Positions 44,040-49,709 of a DNA stretch of 49,709 bases are shown here, piece by piece. Under the pieces are notes generated by a model. It made no database searches. It saw nothing but the letters and a program-made list of their open reading frames with translations, and was not told the DNA's origin. The position numbers and the translations under genes were made by a program. Source of the stretch: Deltaproteobacteria bacterium (lineage in GTDB: Bacteria > Myxococcota > Myxococcia > SLRQ01); the NCBI GenBank assembly GCA_007130885.1, contig SLRQ01000069.1, forward strand, positions 1-49,709. Reading direction: 5' to 3'. Positions within the stretch are counted from its first letter, which is position 1, and every line of letters begins with the position of its first letter.

Positions 44040-45065
44040 ATGGATCCCTCACCCATCCACCCATACGCCGAGGTCTTGGCGAGCGTGCCCTTGATCAAGG
44101 GTGCCCGGCCGCTCTCCAGCCCGCCGCGTGGCGTGCCGCGCCTCGCGGCAGCCGACGGCTGGGTCAGGCTGCGCACGGCCAAGGACAGCTGGCTCTTGGC
44201 CGTGCGCGTGGTCCACAGCAACGTCGCCCATCCGCATGTCGCCCAGCATGCCGGCCGGGTGGCCGAGGACCCAAGGCGCTGGCTCCTCGCGGCCCCTCAT
44301 GTTTCCCGCGGCGTCGGCCATGCGCTGGCAGCCGCAGGCATACAGTACGTCGATATCGCCGGTAACTGCCATCTCGAACTGGACGGCCTGCACGTCCATG
44401 TGGAAGGCAAGCGACCGGTCCAGCCGCCCGCCGGCGCCAGGGGCCTGCGGGCGCCGGCCTACCAGGTCCTCTTCGCGCTCCTCGCCAGGCCAGAGTTGGT
44501 CAACATGCCCATTCGCGAGATCGCCAGGCTCTCCGATGTCAGTAAAAACGCCGGCGCAGGCATGCTCCATCGCCTCCAGGAACGGGGAGCGCTCGTCGGC
44601 CGGAAGGGGAGCCGCCGGCTGCTCGACCCCGGTCGCCTCCTCGACGAGTGGCTGGCAGGATACACGGGTAGCGTTCGTCCGCGCCTCGTGCGTGGCCGGT
44701 ACACGACACGGGAGCAGAACCCCAAGCGACTCGAGCGCCTGCTGGAGGAGGCTTTCGCCGAGCACGACCGCTGGGGATGGGGCGGCGGAGCGGCGGCCAT
44801 GCGGCTCACCGGTTACTACCGAGGCGAGATCACGGTGGTCCATCTCGATGCGCCTCCAACCCAGCTCCCTTCCCGGCTCGAGGTACGGCCATCGTCCCGC
44901 GGCAACTTGATCCTGTTGGGCGCCCCCGGTCCGATCGCCTACGAAGGACCCAGGCCACACGTCGTTCATCCGTTGCTCGTGTACACAGAGCTCCTCGCCG
45001 CCGGCGATGACCGCGCCCGCGAGGCCGCCGAGCAGCTTCGTGAGCGTTACCTGCCGTGGCTCTGA
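44040..45065 (+). CDS. AbiEi-like antitoxin/regulator of a type IV TA pair
   Basis: 341 residues with a ribosome site (caggga) close to the ATG. A winged-helix region lies at about 140-185 (YQVLFALLARPELVNMPIREIARLSDVSKNAGAGMLHRLQERGALVG). The C-terminal half (AMRLTGYYRGEITVVHL ... LILLGAPGPIAYEGPRPHVVHPLLVYTELLAAGDDRAREAAEQL) resembles AbiEi-type antitoxins. The N-terminal part (YVDIAGNCHLELDGLHVHVEGK) is like the restriction-fold segment seen in related regulators. It overlaps the nucleotidyltransferase gene by 10 bp, the usual order of antitoxin then toxin. Confidence 0.72.
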   Translation: MDPSPIHPYAEVLASVPLIKGARPLSSPPRGVPRLAAADGWVRLRTAKDSWLLAVRVVHSNVAHPHVAQHAGRVAEDPRRWLLAAPHVSRGVGHALAAAGIQYVDIAGNCHLELDGLHVHVEGKRPVQPPAGARGLRAPAYQVLFALLARPELVNMPIREIARLSDVSKNAGAGMLHRLQERGALVGRKGSRRLLDPGRLLDEWLAGYTGSVRPRLVRGRYTTREQNPKRLERLLEEAFAEHDRWGWGGGAAAMRLTGYYRGEITVVHLDAPPTQLPSRLEVRPSSRGNLILLGAPGPIAYEGPRPHVVHPLLVYTELLAAGDDRAREAAEQLRERYLPWL

Positions 45066-45850
45066 CCGAGGCACAGCGCAGCACGCTACGGCGCCTGTCC
45101 GGCGTGTGGCGGGACCTGGACTTCGTCCTGGTCGGCGCCAGTGCGATCAAGGTCTGGAGGCCCGACTATCTGCGCGAGACAAACGACCTCGATGTCAGCG
45201 TGGCGATAGACCTCGACGCACATCCCGCGGGGCTTGACGAGGCGCCCGGCTGGCGTCCCGATCCGCGGTTGCCGCACCGCTGGTACTCACCAGAGGGTAT
45301 CGCCGTCGACGTCCTGCCGGCCGGCCCGAAGATCCTCGAGGCGGGGCGCATCGACTGGGCCGATGGCTGCTCGATGAACATGACGGGCTTCGGGCATGCC
45401 CTGTCGCGTGCCGAGCTGCGGGACGTCGGCGGTATTCAGGTCGCCGTGGCACCGCTGGACGTGCTCGCGCTGCTCAAAGCCATCGCGTATCTCGATCGTC
45501 CGGTTGAGAGAGGGCGCGACCTCGAGGACCTCGCCTACCTGCTCGGCAACTACGTGGACGGTGATGATCCTCGCCGATGGGAGGAGACGCCGGAGTCGCT
45601 GGACTTCCATCACGGTCCGGCGTTTCTCCTGGGCCGCGATATGAGCCGTTGGCTGACAGACCACGAGCGCACTGCGCTGCAGGACTTCCTCAATCGGGCG
45701 CGCGACGAAGCGGACGCGCATGCCACCGGAGGCCGGATGGCGCGCCGGCTTCCGCTCGAATTCCGACTCGGTGACCGGACCGATGTCCAGGCCGTTCTCC
45801 TCGGACTGTTGGAGTCGTTCGCGATGGGGATGATTTCAGACGTGGAGTAG
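45056..45850 (+). CDS. Nucleotidyltransferase (AbiEii-like toxin or NTase of a TA pair)
   Basis: 264 residues from a GTG that lies inside the 3' end of the upstream gene. The nucleotidyltransferase core is FVLVGASAIKVWRPDYLRETNDLDVSVAID, with the catalytic DLD, and a later acidic segment DVLPAG can supply the third carboxylate. The region VAPLDVLALLKAIAYLDRPVERGRDLEDLAYLL is typical of these NTases. AbiEii-type toxins transfer nucleotides to tRNA or other RNA; the substrate here is unknown. Translational coupling to the AbiEi-like gene supports a TA unit. Confidence 0.75.
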   Translation: MALTEAQRSTLRRLSGVWRDLDFVLVGASAIKVWRPDYLRETNDLDVSVAIDLDAHPAGLDEAPGWRPDPRLPHRWYSPEGIAVDVLPAGPKILEAGRIDWADGCSMNMTGFGHALSRAELRDVGGIQVAVAPLDVLALLKAIAYLDRPVERGRDLEDLAYLLGNYVDGDDPRRWEETPESLDFHHGPAFLLGRDMSRWLTDHERTALQDFLNRARDEADAHATGGRMARRLPLEFRLGDRTDVQAVLLGLLESFAMGMISDVE

Positions 45851-45948
45851 GGGCGTGGAGGTGGCCGGCGAAGCAGTCCCGCTCACCGAGGTGGATGGGC
45901 GCACCTGCTTCGAAGAGCATTTTCGGCCGCGGAACGAGCCCAGCCCAA

Positions 45949-45979
45949 CAAGTGTCAGCGATGTCTTGACTCACACCCG
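45949..45979 (-). mobile_element. Solo IS-end-like sequence, copy 2
   Basis: An exact reverse complement of 8160-8190. It is flanked on the right by aacaagtgcccgacacc, which echoes the aacaagtgtcagc at its own left edge. It lies in the 239-bp gap between the nucleotidyltransferase and the FAD oxidoreductase, in which no gene is seen. Confidence 0.55.
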
Positions 45980-46089
45980 AGACGGCCCCCAACAAGTGCC
46001 CGACACCTATTCTATTGCGGGGTTTGCTTGATTGGGGACGGCCTGTGCTGGTACAGCCCACCCACATACGGGACCCCAAGGAGAATGAG

Positions 46090-47424
46090 ATGCAAAGAGC
46101 ACTGGATAGGCACGCCCAAAAGGTCGAGTCCATAGCGGCGGCGGTGCGGGAACGAGTGCGGGAGAGCGCTCCCTCGCACGTGTCGAAGGGAGGCGTGCCT
46201 CACTTCGTTCCCCTGCCGGGCGACAAGAGGCGCGCGGGCAAGCCCATCGACATCTCCTCGCTCAATGAAGTCATCCACATCGATGCGGAGAGGATGGAGT
46301 GCGTCGCGGAGCCGGGCGTGACCTTCGCGCAGCTAGTGGACGCCACCTTGCGGCACGGGCTTGCGCCCACGGTGGTGCCGGAGCTGGAGGGGATATCGAT
46401 CGGAGGCGCGGTGGCCGGCTGCTCGGTGGAATCGATGTCCTACGAGTACGGCGGCTTCCACGATAGCTGCCTGGAGTACGAGGTCGTTACGGGCGAGGGC
46501 GAGGTGCTGGTCTGCTCGCCGGAGAAGGAGCCCCTGATCTTCGAGATGATGCACGGCTCATACGGCACTCTGGGCATGCTCACGAGGGTCAAGTTCCGCT
46601 TGATACCGGCCAAGCCCTACGTGAAGCTCGAGCACAGGACCTACCGCTCCATAGAGGATTACAACCAGGCGATGGTGTCGGAGTGCGAAAAGGGCGACTT
46701 CGAGTTCATCGACGGCATCGTTCACGGCCCGAACGAGCTGGTGCTGTGTCTCGGAAACTTCGTCGACAGCGCGCCTTATGTAAGCGACTATCGCTGGCTG
46801 AACATCTATTACAAGAGCACCAGGGAGCGCTCGGAGGATTACCTCCGCACCGAGGATTACTTCTTCAGGTACGACACGGAATGCCACTGGATGACGAAGA
46901 CGGTTCCCCCTCTCGAGTGGAAGCCGGTTCGATTTGCGGTGGGCAAGACGTTTCTCGGCTCCACCAACATGATCCAGTGGTCGCGAAGGTTGGAGAAGGT
47001 GCTTTCACTGAAGAAGCGACCGGACGTGGTGTGTGATGTATTCATCCCCGGCGACCGCTTCGTCGAGTTCTTCGAGTGGTACGCGCGCGACTTCGTCTTC
47101 TACCCGTTGTGGGTCGTCCCCTATCGGCCGGCGAAGGTCTACCCTTGGATATCGGATGACCTGGCCGCTCGCATCGGAGAGGGCCTGTTCATAGACTGCG
47201 CGATCTACGGAAAGCCCAATGGAGGCTCCGTGGACTACTCGGTGCTGCTGGAAGAGAAGGTGTACGAGCTGGACGGACTCAAAACGCTCATCAGCCGGAA
47301 CCACTACACTCCGGAGCGCTTCTGGGAGATCTACAATCAGCCCAACTACGAGAAGGTCAAGAGACGGCTGGATCCCAAAGGAACCTTCCCCGACCTCTTG
47401 GAGTCGCTCGCCAGGGTCGAGTAG
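46090..47424 (+). CDS. FAD-binding oxidoreductase, DHCR24 (delta24-sterol reductase)-like
   Basis: 444 residues from the ATG at 46090 after ggaga. The FAD-binding PCMH region has HIDAERMECVAEPGVTFAQLVDATLRHGLAPTVVPELEGISIGGAVAGCSVESMSYEYGGFHDSCLEYEVVTGEGEV and a later YGTLGMLTRVKFRLIPAKPYV. The order and the C-terminal half (WLNIYYKSTRERSEDYLRTEDYFFRYDTECHW) match the DHCR24/DIMINUTO family, which reduces or isomerises sterol side-chain double bonds. In bacteria the substrate is often unknown. No sterol or hopanoid gene is nearby. Confidence 0.82.
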   Translation: MQRALDRHAQKVESIAAAVRERVRESAPSHVSKGGVPHFVPLPGDKRRAGKPIDISSLNEVIHIDAERMECVAEPGVTFAQLVDATLRHGLAPTVVPELEGISIGGAVAGCSVESMSYEYGGFHDSCLEYEVVTGEGEVLVCSPEKEPLIFEMMHGSYGTLGMLTRVKFRLIPAKPYVKLEHRTYRSIEDYNQAMVSECEKGDFEFIDGIVHGPNELVLCLGNFVDSAPYVSDYRWLNIYYKSTRERSEDYLRTEDYFFRYDTECHWMTKTVPPLEWKPVRFAVGKTFLGSTNMIQWSRRLEKVLSLKKRPDVVCDVFIPGDRFVEFFEWYARDFVFYPLWVVPYRPAKVYPWISDDLAARIGEGLFIDCAIYGKPNGGSVDYSVLLEEKVYELDGLKTLISRNHYTPERFWEIYNQPNYEKVKRRLDPKGTFPDLLESLARVE

Positions 47425-47545
47425 AAGCCGGTCCGAGGATCTTCGTCAGTCGAACAGGAACGGCCCGGCGTAGATGCTCTACGCAAAACTGAACCGGCCC
47501 CGAAGAACCCCGACAAAATACATGGGTCAATGTTAGACTAGGCGA

Positions 47546-48919
47546 ATGCGTATGCGTTCATCTTTTACAGCGTTCTTCGTTGTCTTTTTGTCACTGGCGG
47601 CCTGGGGCTGCGGGCCCGGCGATGATTACGAGGAGGGATCCGGCGACAACGGCCCTGGGGACAACGGAGACAACGGCGACAACGGCCCTGGGGACAACGG
47701 AGACAACGGCGACAACGGCCCTGGGGACAACGGAGGAGATACCCAGGAATGCGTCACCCCCTGTGGCGACCGCCAAACGTGCATTGACGGTGAATGTGTC
47801 GATCTGCCGGATTCGTGCCCGTGCCCACCCGAAAGCTATTGCGATCTTTCGACGAATACTTGCGTTGCGGGTTGCACTACCGACGAACACTGCTCCCCCG
47901 GCCGTATTTGCCAACCGAATCGAACCTGTAGGGACGGTTGCCGAGACGACGATTGGTGTGCCGCGGGCCATATCTGCGACGATACCGACCTCGTCTGCCG
48001 AGAAGGATGCCGCGATGACGAGGTTTGCTTGGATGGCGAGATCTGCGATCCGCGCAGCCTGACCTGTCGAGATGGGTGCAGGGACGACGAGGATTGCGCA
48101 CCTGGTCAGATGTGCGATGACGAAAACTTTTGCGCCGACGGTTGTGAAACGAGCGCTACGTGTCCCTCTGGGCAGGTCTGCGACGACGGGCTCTGTGTAC
48201 CTCGCGTGTGCCAGCCGAACAGCACAGTATGTGTCGACGACATCGCGATGACCTGTAACGACGTGGGCTCGGGCTACCTGCCCGATTCCACGGACTGCGG
48301 CGCCGAGCAGAAGCAGTGCCATGAAGGTCGATGCGTCATCTTTTATGAAGGGTTCGTCGACGGAAACATCGATGAGTGGAAGTCCACCCATATGACTCGA
48401 ACGTGCGACTTCTCTCTCTCCAGCATAGCCTCACCGGCGGATCCGAACAGTCTTAGCATCGAACGGACCCCTTCGGAGACGCGCATTCGCAGATCACTCG
48501 GCATAGCAGGCTCCCATCCGGATCAGCCAAGCTACATCTCTTACTGGTTCAGAATCGACTCAGAGCAGTCACTTCATTTTTCAGTCTGCTTTGGCCGCTG
48601 GGACTCAAGCTGGAGCACGATGGACGTCGCCGTCTGCATCCTGGTCGCCAATTACACAGGCCGGATCATGGACGGCATCTACAGTGATTACGAGCACATC
48701 GGCGATCGCGTCGTAGGGCAATGGCACCACATCGAGATGGAGTTGGACTGGGACAACGGATGGGCCAAGATCTCGATCGACGGCGAAGTCGCGACCTCGT
48801 TCAGATCGTTCAACACGAACCACCGCGTGCGAGACATCATCATCGAGCTCAGTTCGCTTCACGACATTCTTCCCCTGACACCCGGAACAGTGCTTGTCGA
48901 TGGCTTTCTGCTCGAGTGA
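47546..48919 (+). CDS. Cys-rich lipoprotein with GDN repeat and LamG-like end
   Basis: 457 residues. The signal and lipobox are FTAFFVVFLSLAAWGC. A repetitive GDNGPGDNGDN region follows the Cys, then about six Cys-rich motifs of the type CRDGCRDDDWCAAGHICDDTDLVCREGC. The C-terminal part (FVDGNIDEWKSTHMTRTCDFSLSSI ... GQWHHIEMELDWDNGWAKISIDGEVATSF) looks like a concanavalin/LamG-type beta-sandwich. It is probably a surface-exposed binding lipoprotein; its ligand is unknown. ATGs at 47546 and 47552 are both possible starts. Confidence 0.82.
   Translation: MRMRSSFTAFFVVFLSLAAWGCGPGDDYEEGSGDNGPGDNGDNGDNGPGDNGDNGDNGPGDNGGDTQECVTPCGDRQTCIDGECVDLPDSCPCPPESYCDLSTNTCVAGCTTDEHCSPGRICQPNRTCRDGCRDDDWCAAGHICDDTDLVCREGCRDDEVCLDGEICDPRSLTCRDGCRDDEDCAPGQMCDDENFCADGCETSATCPSGQVCDDGLCVPRVCQPNSTVCVDDIAMTCNDVGSGYLPDSTDCGAEQKQCHEGRCVIFYEGFVDGNIDEWKSTHMTRTCDFSLSSIASPADPNSLSIERTPSETRIRRSLGIAGSHPDQPSYISYWFRIDSEQSLHFSVCFGRWDSSWSTMDVAVCILVANYTGRIMDGIYSDYEHIGDRVVGQWHHIEMELDWDNGWAKISIDGEVATSFRSFNTNHRVRDIIIELSSLHDILPLTPGTVLVDGFLLE
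47642..47732 (+). repeat. 33-bp tandem repeat encoding GDNGPGDNGDN
   Basis: A 33-bp unit starting ggcgacaacggccctgggg begins at 47642, 47675 and 47708; the third copy is partial. Being a multiple of three, copy-number change keeps frame and alters the linker after the lipid anchor. Confidence 0.9.
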
Positions 48920-49027
48920 GCGTCCTCGCTCATAGAGTCATTCGTGCGTGCGCCCAAGCAACCAGAGTTCGTGCGTCTCGACGAATGGCACTCCGGGATC
49001 CATTTCGTCCCGAAGACACTCTCCGAG

Positions 49028-49709
49028 TTAGTCGCACGCTCGTAACAACAAGTGGAGATTCAGGGGGAGCACATCCTGATAACTCCTGCCGTTCGGCTGA
49101 AGGTGCACTTCGTAATCCCCCGCGAACAACGTCGCTTCGTACGTTGCCGTGCCACTGCCTCCAAGGGGGATGCTGACGAGGCCGCCGCTCGCCCGATCCG
49201 TGAAGTAAAGGTGCGCTCGCTCGTAACTTGGGGTGCTACTGGTCGGCAGCATCGCTCCGTCCAAAGTCACCTCGCCGGCAACGTCCACCGTTTCGAGATC
49301 GAAGTCGAGGACGCCGCTTCGCATCAGGGAGGTATCCTCCGCCAAGAGGAGCATTGAAGCGGGCAAGACGTCCTGAAAGCTGGGACCGTTCGGTACAAGT
49401 CGAATCTCATAGCGTCCCTTGAAGAGCGTCGCTTCATAGGTCGCTTCGCCGCTACCGTCGAGGGTCACGCTCAATGAGCCGCCACTCGCCCGATCCGTGA
49501 AGCGAACATGCGCTCGCTCGTAACTTGGGGTGCTGCTCGCCGGCATCGCCGCTCCCCCCAGTGTCACCTCGCCGGAGACATCCACCGTTTCGAGATCGAA
49601 GTCGAGGACGCCACTCTGAATCAGGGAGGAGTCCTCCGCCAAGAGGAGCATTGAAGCGGGCAAGACGTCCTGAAAGCTGGGACCGTTCGGTACAAGTCGA
49701 ATGTCATAG
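49028..49709 (-). CDS. C-terminal part of a secreted protein with 99-residue tandem repeats, 5' end outside window
   Basis: The minus-strand frame is open to the window edge and stops at 49028. It reads two complete repeats and the start of a third with a 297-bp (99-residue) period, each like PASMLLLAEDTSLMRSGVLDFDLETVDVAGEVTLDG ... YERAHLYFTDRASGG ... ATYEATLFAGDYEVHLQPNG. The DNA of the repeats is nearly identical. The pattern suggests Ig- or carboxypeptidase-regulatory-like beta-sandwiches in a surface protein. It converges on the Cys-rich lipoprotein gene. Function unknown. Confidence 0.75.
   Translation of the reverse strand, partial: YDIRLVPNGPSFQDVLPASMLLLAEDSSLIQSGVLDFDLETVDVSGEVTLGGAAMPASSTPSYERAHVRFTDRASGGSLSVTLDGSGEATYEATLFKGRYEIRLVPNGPSFQDVLPASMLLLAEDTSLMRSGVLDFDLETVDVAGEVTLDGAMLPTSSTPSYERAHLYFTDRASGGLVSIPLGGSGTATYEATLFAGDYEVHLQPNGRSYQDVLPLNLHLLLRACD

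Overview
This window looks like chromosomal DNA from a GC-rich, Gram-negative deltaproteobacterium in the broad sense (Myxococcota or Bradymonadia-like). The assignment rests on gene content, not on a marker gene. It has many lipoproteins with low-complexity or multi-domain extracellular parts, an outer-membrane barrel resembling a family annotated in Myxococcales genomes, proteins with histone-H1-like lysine-rich tails, a PocR/NtrC-like regulator and a DHCR24-like flavoprotein. Most gene starts have a purine-rich Shine-Dalgarno sequence, and several adjacent genes overlap by ATGA.

Layout. 0-5 kb: the tail of a Lys/Ala/Pro repeat protein, a DUF4105 membrane protein, an SRPBCC protein, an unknown small protein and an M3 oligoendopeptidase (pepF). 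5-21 kb is the most unusual part. It holds a DUF4914 protein with a PEPCK/HPr-kinase-type P-loop, and facing it a minus-strand group: PqqD-like protein, a 2318-residue lipoprotein with 16 Ig-like modules plus a seven-blade FG-GAP propeller, an HprK-like P-loop protein, and a signal-peptidase-like domain fused to a GNAT-like domain. A tandem WYL regulator pair diverges from the pqqD-like gene and converges on a double-AAA+ ATPase. 21-27 kb is metabolic: etfBA, a transaldolase, and a coupled dapA-dapB-folK-TPR lipoprotein run. 27-38 kb carries envelope and regulatory genes: small lipoprotein, outer-membrane barrel, PocR/AAA+ regulator, lipoproteins, response regulator, HtrA protease, FmdB-type zinc ribbon, RluA pseudouridine synthase, cobalamin adenosyltransferase and MgtE.

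38-49.7 kb holds tRNA-Ala, an H1-like-tail protein, a beta-propeller lipoprotein, Hsp20, an eRF1-like protein and a tRNA-Val/tRNA-Asp operon. The operon is followed by a repeat-rich, island-like stretch: a duplicated tRNA 3' end, a 51-bp palindromic tandem array and a MITE-like element. This stretch leads to an AbiE-type toxin-antitoxin pair, an IS-end-like sequence, a DHCR24-like FAD oxidoreductase, a Cys-rich lipoprotein and the end of a repetitive secreted protein.

Best candidate for an undescribed system: the HprK-like / PqqD-like / S26-GNAT set around the giant lipoprotein. A second HPrK/PEPCK-like P-loop protein (DUF4914) lies next to it and WYL regulators lie at its head. Second candidate: the 51-bp array after the tRNA operon, in which hairpin stems are kept while loop bases vary.
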